Below the pieces are notes generated by a model. That model was not told the DNA's origin, ran no database searches, and saw only the letters and a program-made list of their open reading frames with translations. From an uncultured Clostridium sp. (lineage in GTDB: Bacteria > Bacillota > Clostridia > TANB77 > CAG-508): 64,000 bases of DNA. Positions 46,902 through 56,916 of this stretch are shown one piece after another. Numbering within the stretch: the stretch's first letter is position 1; each line of letters starts with the position of its first letter. The stretch lies in the NCBI GenBank assembly GCA_947575745.1, contig CANPOS010000001.1, positions 1 through 64,000 on the forward strand, given 5' to 3'. The position numbers and the translations under genes were made by a program.

Positions 46902-47387
46902 ATGCAATTTAAAATTAGAGAAATTGAGGCAAAAGATAATAAAGAAATCGAAAGAATAATTAGAACTTGTCTAATTGAATTTGGAGCAAATCATGAAGGT
47001 ACAGCTTGGGCTGATCCTAATTTAGGTAGATTTTCTGAAATTTATAATACTGAAGGAAACAAATATTGGGTGGCAGAAAATGAAGAAGGAAAGATAATTG
47101 GAGGAGTTGGCATTGGAAATCTGGAGGGGACTGATAAGGTATGTGAATTACAAAAAATGTACTGTTTACCAGAAACAAGAGGTACAGGTGCATCTCATAA
47201 GCTTATAGAAGTGGCATTAGAATATGCAAAAAGATATTATGATAAGTGTTATCTAGAAACTTTAAGTAATATGATTGCTGCTCAGGAATTTTATGAAAAA
47301 TATGGATTTATTAAAATTGATGAACCAATAGTTGAAACAGGACATTTTGCCTGTGATGTTAGATACATAAAAGAGTTAAACAAGTAA
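46902..47387 (+). CDS. GNAT family N-acetyltransferase
   Basis: CELQKMYCLPETRGTGASHKLIEVALEYAK. Confidence 0.9.
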   Translation: MQFKIREIEAKDNKEIERIIRTCLIEFGANHEGTAWADPNLGRFSEIYNTEGNKYWVAENEEGKIIGGVGIGNLEGTDKVCELQKMYCLPETRGTGASHKLIEVALEYAKRYYDKCYLETLSNMIAAQEFYEKYGFIKIDEPIVETGHFACDVRYIKELNK

Positions 47388-47485
47388 CATGAATAAAATG
47401 TTACAAAAAAATCTGTAAGAAAAAAGAATATTAATAAAATAAAAAGACTCAAGTTTACATTAAAAGCAACTTGAGCCTTTTTTTG

Positions 47486-47830
47486 TTAGGATTTTTTCCT
47501 ATTTTTAAAAATATCATTAGGATTATATTTTTTATAGGCTATTTCTTCTTTTTTTATTTTAATAGAAGCTTCCTTTGCATTAATAATCCTTTTTTCTTCT
47601 TCACTTGCCAAATAAGATTTATAAATAATTGCAAGTAACAAATTAGTATCTTCTAGTAAATTATTTTTTTCTATATCTTCAGTTGTGATTTTGTGATTTA
47701 AATCCATATGCGCCTCTAGAAATTGCCAAATTTCATCAGGAATTTTTCTTTGAGCATCTTCAGAGAGCATTTTCATTAAATCATATCCTTCTTTATATGA
47801 CTTTGGATTTAGTTTATACAAATTTTTCAT
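47486..47830 (-). CDS. Uncharacterised protein
   Basis: Intact ORF overlapping the start of the downstream-coordinate gene's stop. Confidence 0.7.
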   Translation of the reverse strand: MKNLYKLNPKSYKEGYDLMKMLSEDAQRKIPDEIWQFLEAHMDLNHKITTEDIEKNNLLEDTNLLLAIIYKSYLASEEEKRIINAKEASIKIKKEEIAYKKYNPNDIFKNRKKS

Positions 47831-49527
47831 TAACTTTTCTCCTGTACATTTTCCTTGCTAAGTTTTCCAACTTCAGCACTTGGGATTTCACCATATAAAT
47901 TGGTAGCAACACTTACGGCTCTCCTAATTGCAGAGCTTGCTAATTTTTCTGCTTCTTCTCTAGCAATACTTAATATGTAATCATTTGCAAAGCCATCTAG
48001 TTCTATAATACCACCAGTTGCAAATTCCTGATATGGTTTCATATTTTTATCTAAGCTACTTCTTAGTTCTTGACTTTCACAAGAATTCTTATCTGCTATA
48101 ACAGCATTTTTTCCATGAGCAACAGCAGCAGTCAGCATTGTTATATCATTTGTTCCATCACCTATGCAAGTAAAATGTCCTCTAATATCTTCTCTAGATT
48201 TATCTCCATTAAGTGCAAGTTGTGAAAGTTTCAGTACAGAAGTTGCCTTATGTATTCCAGCAGGCGCCAAATCCACAGAAAAATTGCCATCATCCAAAGA
48301 CTGATAATTTAATTGAACATTTAAATTATTAGTTTTTATATAATTTCTAATTTCCTCTATCGCTTGAGAAGAAGAAACTCTAAAAGATAAGCTCAAAAGT
48401 TCTTTGTCAGTATCAGTCAAGCTTTGGATAACGTCTTTTGAAAATATTCTAGTTCCTAGTTTTCTTTCATAAGCTTTAGAATTTGCAGTATATGGACAAT
48501 CTTGAAGAACAACAACGTCACCTGTGCTAAACTCTATTTCATCTTTACTTGTTTGTCCTTTATCCATCATATCCTTTATCAAGCTTAACATATCGCTTTT
48601 AGGCAATCTTTCTTTAGTTATATATTTTTCAGATTGTGTATCATATATAAATCCGTTATCACCAATAATGTATTTTGGAACAGAAATACCTTTATCTTCT
48701 AAGATTTTTATAATTTCTCCAGCAGGTCTTGCTGTTGTTATTACAAATAATCCATTACTTTTTCCTTCTATTAGAGAAATAGCTTCACCTAATTTTTGAC
48801 AAGCATCTTCAGTTTCTAAATCTAGTGTACCATCCTTATCTGAGAAAATTATATAATCTTTATTATCAATTTTCCCTTTATCTTTTATTTCACGTTTTCT
48901 TTCTGGGTGAGCCTTTTTCCAATTATATTTTTCTTCTTCACTTCCAAATTCTACAATTACACTATCTAATTCTTCTGGTGGTAGATTTTCTAAGTTTACA
49001 ATTCCAGTTTCTCTAGTTTCACTTTCCGTAATATCTATATCATGCTCTAAATTGTCTATTATTAATTCTCCAAATAAATGCTGATATTCATGCATAAAAA
49101 TCATTGAATCAGCAACAGAAAAAGGAATTATAAGTTCATTTCCTTCTAAATCAAAACCTTTTACTGTAATTCTAAATGGTCTATCCTTAAAAGTCCAATA
49201 ATAATGATTATCATAATCTATTGAAAAGCAGCCTTCTTCCTCTTTTGATACTCCTTGTGCATGAATAACTTCAGGATTGACTAAGACTAGTTGTGTTTTT
49301 CTATCTTCAAAAGTTTTTATTGCAATTACTCTTTTAAAATTTCCTAATTGTGGTGCAGAAAAGCCAGCTGCCCCATTTTGTCTTTCTACTTCTTCTAATA
49401 AAGCAATACCTATGGCTCTTGCTTCAGCTCTTCCTTCTTTTGTATCCATATTTATTTCTTGAGAAATCCTTCTTAAATCATTTTTATCATTTGCATTAAC
49501 ATATTTTAGAACTTTTCTCTTATCCAT
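47830..49527 (-). CDS. Peptide deformylase-like domain fused to Cof-type HAD hydrolase
   Basis: GFSAPQLGNF, EEEGCFSIDY, FMHEYQHLFG then FSDKDGTLDLETED..CIGDGTNDITMLTAA. Confidence 0.85.
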   Translation of the reverse strand: MDKRKVLKYVNANDKNDLRRISQEINMDTKEGRAEARAIGIALLEEVERQNGAAGFSAPQLGNFKRVIAIKTFEDRKTQLVLVNPEVIHAQGVSKEEEGCFSIDYDNHYYWTFKDRPFRITVKGFDLEGNELIIPFSVADSMIFMHEYQHLFGELIIDNLEHDIDITESETRETGIVNLENLPPEELDSVIVEFGSEEEKYNWKKAHPERKREIKDKGKIDNKDYIIFSDKDGTLDLETEDACQKLGEAISLIEGKSNGLFVITTARPAGEIIKILEDKGISVPKYIIGDNGFIYDTQSEKYITKERLPKSDMLSLIKDMMDKGQTSKDEIEFSTGDVVVLQDCPYTANSKAYERKLGTRIFSKDVIQSLTDTDKELLSLSFRVSSSQAIEEIRNYIKTNNLNVQLNYQSLDDGNFSVDLAPAGIHKATSVLKLSQLALNGDKSREDIRGHFTCIGDGTNDITMLTAAVAHGKNAVIADKNSCESQELRSSLDKNMKPYQEFATGGIIELDGFANDYILSIAREEAEKLASSAIRRAVSVATNLYGEIPSAEVGKLSKENVQEKS

Positions 49528-49677
49528 TTTTTGCTCCTCTTAAATCTTAAAAATATACATAATTATATCACAAAACTAATCTTATGTCTACTTTGTTGCA
49601 AGAAATCTGTTATATTGACTTTTTTTATTTTCTAACATATACTTGATTTATATTTAATATAGAAATGGAGTTAAGTT

Positions 49678-50586
49678 ATGAGTGACAAGATTTTCATATC
49701 GCATGCAGATATTATACTAGATAAAATATATGATAGTAAATTTAAGTTAATAAAACAAGATGGTGGAGGATGTAATTGGAATGATATATATAATTTAAGT
49801 ATATTAGGAGAAAAGTGCTACGCATTTGGGAGTTGTGGCAATGATGAAGAAGGAAAAATTGCAATCAATTCTTTAAAAAAAGCAGGAGTTAATGTAGATA
49901 ATATAATGATAGATAATAATATTTCAACAGCTGTTATGAATATATTATTGCCAGATGAGGAAACTTTAGGGGAGAATGATATTATACATACTTGGTATTC
50001 TCCAATTACAAATAAGAATACAATGCATTTTTCAGATAACTTACCTTTAGATATTCCAAAGGAATTTGAAGATAAAGAAATTTATATAATTCTAGATAAG
50101 TTTGAAGCTATAAATTATGAATTTCTACAAAGAATACAAAACAAAAAGGTTTGTTTAGATGTTGGAGCAGAAGAATTTATTGAATATTATACAAATCAAT
50201 ATTTAATAAGTTTTTTTAAACAAGCTAATATTATCCAAATAAATAATAACATACGCAATTATTTATTTAACAAGCTTAAAATATGTAATGAAATAGATTT
50301 TTTTAATTTATTAGATTTAGATTTATTGGTTATTACTAATGGAAAAAAAGGGGCAAAGTTTTTATATAAAGAAAATGGTAAAATAAAATTATGTGATAAA
50401 AAACCAGAGATTTTAGTCGATGCCATAGATACTTCAGGGGCTGGAGATGCATTTTTCTCAGTTATAATTAGAGAATATGCATATTGTGATAAAATAGATG
50501 AAGAGTTTATTAATCATACATTTAAATTAGCAAATAAATCATCACGTGAGGTTCTTTCGCAACTAGGAAGTAGGAAAATAACATAA
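49678..50586 (+). CDS. PfkB-family carbohydrate kinase-like
   Basis: GGGCNWNDIYNLSILGEKCYAFGSCGNDEEGKIA; DTSGAGDAFFSVII. Confidence 0.88.
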   Translation: MSDKIFISHADIILDKIYDSKFKLIKQDGGGCNWNDIYNLSILGEKCYAFGSCGNDEEGKIAINSLKKAGVNVDNIMIDNNISTAVMNILLPDEETLGENDIIHTWYSPITNKNTMHFSDNLPLDIPKEFEDKEIYIILDKFEAINYEFLQRIQNKKVCLDVGAEEFIEYYTNQYLISFFKQANIIQINNNIRNYLFNKLKICNEIDFFNLLDLDLLVITNGKKGAKFLYKENGKIKLCDKKPEILVDAIDTSGAGDAFFSVIIREYAYCDKIDEEFINHTFKLANKSSREVLSQLGSRKIT

Positions 50587-50765
50587 AAGTATTATTAAAA
50601 GCTATATTTGTATAAACAAAACTAAATTACACTAATAATAATTTTAGTTGTAAATTTATATTATATATGGTAAAATGCAAATAGGTGCAAGAAGGCGTTC
50701 TTTGAAGAAATGATTGTAAAGGTATTTTGTAATCTCGTATCCAGAACTTAGAAAGGGGCTATTTT

Positions 50766-50963
50766 ATGAATAAAATAATGAAGCGTTTTGTGGAGGCAGC
50801 GAGTAGACGGAGGACAGTCGATGAACCAGAAGTCGATAGGATTCCTAGCACTACAAAAATAAGGACATATACAAGCAATTCCTCTTTATATTCCAAAGAG
50901 AGTACAATAGAGAATATAATAAAGGCTGTTGAATTTTGTTCTATTGATCAAAAAGAGAAATAA
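50766..50963 (+). CDS. Small ORF containing an in-frame CGG codon
   Basis: RBS aaaggggc; 65 aa; codon use unlike neighbours. Confidence 0.4.
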   Translation: MNKIMKRFVEAASRRRTVDEPEVDRIPSTTKIRTYTSNSSLYSKESTIENIIKAVEFCSIDQKEK

Positions 50964-51213
50964 GAGCAGATATATTAAGAGCTACTTGCACAACAACTAA
51001 ATTTCCTAGTTTTGAATACTAAAAAGAGGAAGAATTCTGTTTTTGAGTTCTTCCTTTTTTTTAGTGTGCCCAGCATGGGCAACAACATAGTCTTGAGTTC
51101 TAATAATATGTGATTCTATTCATATTAGAATTATTTTAAACCGAGGATCTCTCGATATTTTAACAAAAGAGTGTAATAAAATCAATAAAAATGGTTTATT
51201 ATGGAGGAAAACT

Positions 51214-51456
51214 TTGAAAAAGTACAAGAATAATAAAAGTAATGTTATAGGAAATTTAATAAAAAGTTATAGAATAAAACAAAATTTTAAAAAAGTTGAA
51301 CTTTGTAAGCAACTACAATTACATGCGGTTTACATTGATACTACTGAACTAAAAAGAATGAAAGAAGGAGAAATGATAATAAAGGACTTTGAACTTATTG
51401 CTTTTTGTAAAGTATTAAATATTAATTATGATGAATTAAAATCTGCAATAGAATAA
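51214..51456 (+). CDS. XRE-like HTH small protein
   Basis: IGNLIKSYRIKQNFKKVELCKQLQLHAVYIDTTELKRMKEGEMIIKDFELIAFCKVLNI. Confidence 0.65.
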   Translation: MKKYKNNKSNVIGNLIKSYRIKQNFKKVELCKQLQLHAVYIDTTELKRMKEGEMIIKDFELIAFCKVLNINYDELKSAIE

Positions 51457-51783
51457 TAGATAATAAAAGATGACACAAAAATGTTATCTTTTTTATTGTA
51501 AATTTGATAAAGGTACAAAAAGTATCTGATTTTATTAGAAAATTGTCTTATAAAATAATACATTATTGGAAAATATCAAGAAAGTTTATAAACATTGAAA
51601 ATAAAGAGGTTATGACAACATAATATTATTAAAATACGACAATAATAGAAACAATATGTTAAAGTATCAAAAATTGTAGATTAATGCATTAAAATGTGAA
51701 GGTAGGTAATAAAGTTTTATTGATAAGTATATAATCTTATGATATTATAATAGTCAAATAAATAATTTATGGAGAAGTTACAT

Positions 51784-52170
51784 ATGAAAAAAAGTATAAA
51801 ATGGGTAATTAGAATTTTAATTGGAGTAATAATCTTATGGTTAATAATTTTTGGTATTGATTTTTATAGATGCTCACATCTAAAAGAACCAATATTTGTA
51901 TTATCAAAATGGTACAAGGATATGTATTTCAATAATGGACGAATAGATTTTACATGTTATTGTTTAGGATATAGAGTAAATTTAAGCACAGTTCCTATTT
52001 CTGAAAATAAAAAACAAGTAACATGGATAGAAATGTTTATATTTAATAAATGTATTGTAGAAGAAAAAATACAAACAAGTGAGCATACAATTAACAGTAA
52101 CAATGATGTTAAAATAGAGCCTTATGAAAATATAGAAGACATAGATGTAGTAACAAATATGGTAAAATAA
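51784..52170 (+). CDS. Small single-TM protein
   Basis: MKKSIKWVIRILIGVIILWLIIFGIDFYRC... Confidence 0.6.
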   Translation: MKKSIKWVIRILIGVIILWLIIFGIDFYRCSHLKEPIFVLSKWYKDMYFNNGRIDFTCYCLGYRVNLSTVPISENKKQVTWIEMFIFNKCIVEEKIQTSEHTINSNNDVKIEPYENIEDIDVVTNMVK

Positions 52171-52905
52171 CGATATAGAGTTTATTATTCAAAGGGATAG
52201 ACAGTTAATTATTTAGAAAATAATTTAATTTATTTGTAAAAATTTACTTTGTTCACTTGTAGTGGACAAAGTAATAGTATAATATATTGTTAACCTGGAC
52301 GAAAGAGAAAGGCTAGTCTTTTCTAGAGACGGAAAGGGGGACATTTGTTGATGATAGAGAAAGACAGAAATACACAATTAAAACTTCAACAAGAGAAACA
52401 AAGGCAAGATAAGCAATCGGACAAAGACTAATTGTAACAAATACATAGTCGACGGGGTAGAAGTTGCGTATGACCTGTTTTTTTGTATAAAAAATATGCG
52501 TGTAGTTGCGATACACACATATGACTTTTAGTGATGACTGCTCATGTCAAACACATTTATATTGTATCTAAATAATAACATATTATTCTATAAAAGTCAA
52601 TAATTTCAAAAATTTCAAAATCATAGTAGAAAAAATCAAAGTTGAACAATGTATATATATTATATTAATTCAGAATTAGCAATAACTTTATTCAAAAATT
52701 CAAATGTCAATACAATATATTTACATATAATAGTATTAGAGGTTAAGTAAAATTATACTACTTTTATAGAAAATTATAAAAAATATGTTATAATATATTC
52801 GTATCAAAATATAAAATTGTCAAGAGAGTTTTTGGCAATGAGAGGATGTTTTATCTAATAAAAAATATACCCTATGATTGTACATTAAAAAGGAGTGAAA
52901 ACAAG

Positions 52906-53097
52906 ATGGGGATTTTTTACAGTCATGATGAAACTTACGAGGAACATTTGCAGAAAAAATTTAGAGAGTTCGTGGAGAAAGATCCGGACATAACTCAAGA
53001 GAAATGTAGGGAACTTAGCAAAGCAGAGCTTATTGCCAAACGTATACCACATTTTAAGGATTGGGATACAGATTTTGAGGATAAAATCCTGATGTAG
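52906..53097 (+). CDS. Small accessory protein
   Basis: RBS aaaaaggagtg; MGIFYSHDETYEEHLQKKFREFVEKDPDITQEKC.. Confidence 0.6.
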   Translation: MGIFYSHDETYEEHLQKKFREFVEKDPDITQEKCRELSKAELIAKRIPHFKDWDTDFEDKILM

Positions 53098-53170
53098 AAT
53101 AGTACATCTAAAAAGATAATAAGTCTATTTTCAGTAAATAATACTAAAATATACTTATTATCTTTTTCTT

Positions 53171-53260
53171 ATACAAGGGTTCGTATAAGACCATATTTGG
53201 TGAACCACAACTTTGCAAATACGAACTTTGACTTTTTGAAAAGTTGTTTTATTATAAGGC
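53171..53260. repeat. Accessory-region repeat, copy 1
   Basis: gggttcgtataagaccatatttggtgaaccacaactttgcaaatacgaactttgactttttgaaaagttgt. Confidence 0.8.
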
Positions 53261-53423
53261 TGATTATATAATAAATATTTATCAAAGTTTTAAGTTATAT
53301 TTTTATTATAGCAATAATTCCTTATTTATGCAATATTTAAAGCAAAAATAGTATTGGCAAAGTTTTTATTTGCGTAACGCAAATATATATGCTATAATTC
53401 TAAATATAAAGGAGAGTTAATAT

Positions 53424-53774
53424 ATGATAGATGAAAGAACTAAAAAGGTGTTAATGTCAATTATAAAACATTGCAACATAATAAACGATACTAAAAATTT
53501 CTTTGGAAATGATTATTCAAAATTTGAAAATAATAGTATTTATCAAAATGCTATATTAACGCCAGTTACACAAATAGGAGAATTAGTTAAAAAGTTATCA
53601 ATAGATTTTAGAACAAAATATAATCAAATTCCATGGAAAAATATTGCTGGAATGAGAGACATAGTTGTACATAACTATGAAACTATTGATAAATCTATAT
53701 TATGGGATGTTGCAGAAGTAGAAATAGATAAAATAAAAGAATTTTGCCAAGATATTTTAAATGAGGTGATATAA
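53424..53774 (+). CDS. HEPN-domain toxin (DUF86/HepT-like)
   Basis: RDIVVHNY matches R-x4-H-x-Y; overlaps MNT partner. Confidence 0.85.
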   Translation: MIDERTKKVLMSIIKHCNIINDTKNFFGNDYSKFENNSIYQNAILTPVTQIGELVKKLSIDFRTKYNQIPWKNIAGMRDIVVHNYETIDKSILWDVAEVEIDKIKEFCQDILNEVI

Positions 53775-54067
53775 TGTCTGAAATAGAGAAATTGAAAGAA
53801 AAAATAAAACCAATTGCTAAGAAGTATAATTTAGCATATGTTTGGATATTTGGCTCTTATGCAAAGAAAAAACAGAAAAAAGATAGTGATGTTGATATTA
53901 TTGTTAGAACAGAAGATGTACTTGGAGGATTCAAAATAGTAGAAGTAAAGTTTGCACTAGAAGAGGCGCTAGAAAAACAAGTTGACATTATAACAACAGG
54001 TAGTATAAAAGGATCGTTATTAGAGGATGAAAACTTAGAGGAAGTTTTAGTATATAGTGAGGAGTAA
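53774..54067 (+). CDS. MNT nucleotidyltransferase antitoxin (MntA-like)
   Basis: FGSYAKKKQKKDSDVDIIV (GSx10DxD). Confidence 0.88.
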   Translation: MSEIEKLKEKIKPIAKKYNLAYVWIFGSYAKKKQKKDSDVDIIVRTEDVLGGFKIVEVKFALEEALEKQVDIITTGSIKGSLLEDENLEEVLVYSEE

Positions 54068-54116
54068 TGAATGATTGTAATAATATACAAATTATATTAA
54101 GTTTGGAGGTACATTT

Positions 54117-54488
54117 ATGAAGAAAAACATAGTACAAGCTATGCTATTGATAATATGTATAGTAAATTTTATAATACTAATATGTATATTTTTAAAATTT
54201 GTTACTTGTACTTTTACAACAATACATTATGGAGTGAGCCTATTATTTATAATAGCAAACTTATTAGAAATAATTTATATATTTATTAGTTTAAAAAAGG
54301 AACAGAAAATGAGAAGATTAATATGTATTAGTTTGTTATTAGTTGTCCAATTCATAATTATGATAATAACTCCAGCTTATGCTGATAGTAATTACATAGA
54401 ACCTAAAAAAGATACAAAGTTTGATTTTACATCAACACCATCAGTACAACCAACCTATTATAATGTATATGGGATTTATATAAAATAA
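54117..54488 (+). CDS. Small membrane protein
   Basis: Multiple hydrophobic segments, RBS ggaggt. Confidence 0.55.
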   Translation: MKKNIVQAMLLIICIVNFIILICIFLKFVTCTFTTIHYGVSLLFIIANLLEIIYIFISLKKEQKMRRLICISLLLVVQFIIMIITPAYADSNYIEPKKDTKFDFTSTPSVQPTYYNVYGIYIK

Positions 54489-54561
54489 ATTTATATAATT
54501 ATGCTATGAAAATGTATAATAAAAAACATTACCAGTTTAAATACTGATAATGTTTTTTATT

Positions 54562-54650
54562 ATACGGGTTCGTATAAGACCATGCTTGGTGAACCACAAC
54601 TTTATAAATACGAACCTTGACTTTTTGGAAAGTTGTCTTGTTTTAAGAAT
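54562..54650. repeat. Accessory-region repeat, copy 2
   Basis: gggttcgtataagaccatgcttggtgaaccacaactttataaatacgaaccttgactttttggaaagttgt. Confidence 0.8.
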
Positions 54651-54801
54651 ATTAATATAATTATTTGATATTAATTTTATAATTGAATAAAGCTTAAAAA
54701 AATGTATTGAAATCAATATAAAAAGATAGTATAATTATTAACATAACTTCATAGGTGATTTTGGGTAGAAAATTGTCTATGGAAAGGAGTGTACCCAAAG
54801 T

Positions 54802-55221
54802 ATGTTTTTAAAAGTCTATGGAGTAATTTCACAGATTTTGGAACCTGGTGCTTTTACAGTATGCGTGCCCATATTTGTAAATTCAGAAGAAAGACGTAAG
54901 TATACGAAATTCTATCGGTTTGACGAAGATGGCAAGATAGTAGCGATGGATTTGAAACAATATGGTGCACCAGTATTTTTGCCAGCAGGCAAGAAAAAGA
55001 TAAATGATGGAAAAGATTATTTCATCGTTTATCGAGGTACCCAGAATTTTACGCATAACGATTTCAAGACTTATTACAATAATGAGTTGTTCATTTGTAT
55101 GGATGAACGTGTTGATTGGATGTCTGCAAGCATATCAATGGGAATAAAATTTCCTGATAAATTTGTGGCTGTCAAAAAAATCGATATTAGTAAAGAAGAT
55201 CTTGAAAGAATGATGCAATAA
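54802..55221 (+). CDS. Uncharacterised accessory protein with in-frame CGG codon and foreign-looking codon usage
   Basis: 139-aa ORF with RBS aaaggagtg and terminator at 55222-55255. Confidence 0.7.
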   Translation: MFLKVYGVISQILEPGAFTVCVPIFVNSEERRKYTKFYRFDEDGKIVAMDLKQYGAPVFLPAGKKKINDGKDYFIVYRGTQNFTHNDFKTYYNNELFICMDERVDWMSASISMGIKFPDKFVAVKKIDISKEDLERMMQ

Positions 55222-55255
55222 AAAATGCTCAAGCTACCCCTTGAGCATTTTTTAT
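55222..55255. terminator. Hairpin terminator
   Basis: aaaatgctcaagctaccccttgagcatttttt. Confidence 0.75.
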
Positions 55256-55293
55256 ATAATCTTAAGCAACTTTTATTCCTGTATCAATGACCT

Positions 55294-55545
55294 TTAATAA
55301 TTTTTGTATATATCGCCTCTATTGTCCGCATCTGTCACATCTATTACTATTTCATTTTCTATCCATTCAAAAATTATTCGATATTCTCCGACTCTTAATC
55401 TATAAGTCTCTTTATATCCTTTTAATTGTTTAATATCTCCATTAGGTAAATTATATATTGCCTTATATAATCTTAGTTGTTGTTTCTTATCTTGTTTACT
55501 TATAAATTTCTGTGCTTTCTTCTTAATATTAATCTTGTAAGTCAT
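55294..55545 (-). CDS. RelE/ParE-family toxin
   Basis: MTYKINIKKKAQKFISKQDKKQQLRLYKAIYNLPNGDIKQLKGYKETYRLRVGEYRIIFEW. Confidence 0.88.
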   Translation of the reverse strand: MTYKINIKKKAQKFISKQDKKQQLRLYKAIYNLPNGDIKQLKGYKETYRLRVGEYRIIFEWIENEIVIDVTDADNRGDIYKNY

Positions 55546-55828
55546 CTAGCGTCAACCCTACTTCCCTTAGAGCTTCCTCAAATGAGATTGCCTCTTCTTT
55601 CTCTTTTTTTCTTTGTTCTTCAGTCAATGAAAATTCTCTAAGTAGCATTAATTTTTCTGTTGGATCTAGTTCTTCAAGTTCACTTAATGTTAGATTTGGC
55701 ATAACTTCTATCAATTTCATATCTAATAGACTTATAGCAACTTTCTTCATTTTTGCTTGGCTTTCTTCATCTAAATTATAAGCAATACTTGCTATATCCA
55801 TTAATGTTTGTCTTTGACTTTCACTCAT
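55529..55828 (-). CDS. Cognate antitoxin-like protein
   Basis: Acidic protein overlapping the RelE-like toxin; SFEEALREVGLTLDDL tail. Confidence 0.75.
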   Translation of the reverse strand: MSESQRQTLMDIASIAYNLDEESQAKMKKVAISLLDMKLIEVMPNLTLSELEELDPTEKLMLLREFSLTEEQRKKEKEEAISFEEALREVGLTLDDLQD

Positions 55829-55922
55829 AGTATTTAATCTCCTTTATTTAGATTAAAACAAAAACTTTGTCAACCTTAAATTGACAAAGTTTATCTCATA
55901 CATGGTTCGTATAAGGTTGTTT

Positions 55923-55999
<77 letters not shown>

Positions 56000-56307
56000 A
56001 AAATTAATGCTAAATTATAATATCACAGAACCCATGAAATGTCAACAATTTCTCAAAAATTTTCTAATCAATACTTTTTAAAGAAAATTTCATTTGCAAG
56101 TGCAACATTGTATATAAATACTCACTTGACTTTTTAACAATATAATAAAGCAAAAGTTAATAACTATTATCCAAATACTAAAAGGCTAAATCTAAAAGTA
56201 AATTTTAGTTGAAGCTCAACAAAAACTTAGTTTTAGATTTAACCCAAAATAGGAAATTATATGTAATTAAAACACTGCGCTTATACCAAAATAGAGAAAA
56301 TTAGTAA

Positions 56308-56643
56308 TTAAAAAGGATATTTAGCAATAGGACGAATAACATTATACATTAATTCTGCAACTTCATCAGAACTATTTGAAACCATTCTATTAATTTTATT
56401 AATGTAATTAGTATGAGTTGTATCACCAAATAAAATATAATCACATGAATATCCAGTTTTAGAAGAAATAATCATAAGAGTTTCAATACTCATAGACTTA
56501 TCTCCTCTTTCAATTTGGCTTAAAAATGAAGAAGAGATATCTATTAACTCAGAAAATTGTTCCCTAGTTAAAGAAATAGATTCTCTAATAGTTCGTATTC
56601 TATTTCCAATTATAATATCATCTTTCATATAAAATTCCCCCAT
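56308..56643 (-). CDS. XRE-family HTH regulator
   Basis: IGNRIRTIRESISLTREQFSELIDISSSFLSQIERGDKSMSIETLMIISSKTG. Confidence 0.88.
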   Translation of the reverse strand: MGEFYMKDDIIIGNRIRTIRESISLTREQFSELIDISSSFLSQIERGDKSMSIETLMIISSKTGYSCDYILFGDTTHTNYINKINRMVSNSSDEVAELMYNVIRPIAKYPF

Positions 56644-56916
56644 TTAAATTAATACAAAGTTACTAATAAAATTATATAGACACTAAAAACAAAATACCAA
56701 ACACTCATAAGGTAAAAGAAACACACTCCCAAAGTGCGAGAATACAGGTAATTATAACAAAAAAATCAAAAAAATAAAACTTTTTATGAAAAGCGACAAA
56801 AAACTCAGCTAAATTAAGTTTCCGTATATAGAATTGTGAATTTTATGTAAAAATATTGAAATTGATTATAAGTAATGATAATATAATAACGATAATTAAA
56901 AAAGGAGGAGAAACAT

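Noticed and set aside
52313-52516. Minus-strand ORF of 67 aa
   Set aside because: No RBS or recognisable features; a plus-strand 26-aa ORF at about 52351 with RBS is as plausible but too short to call.
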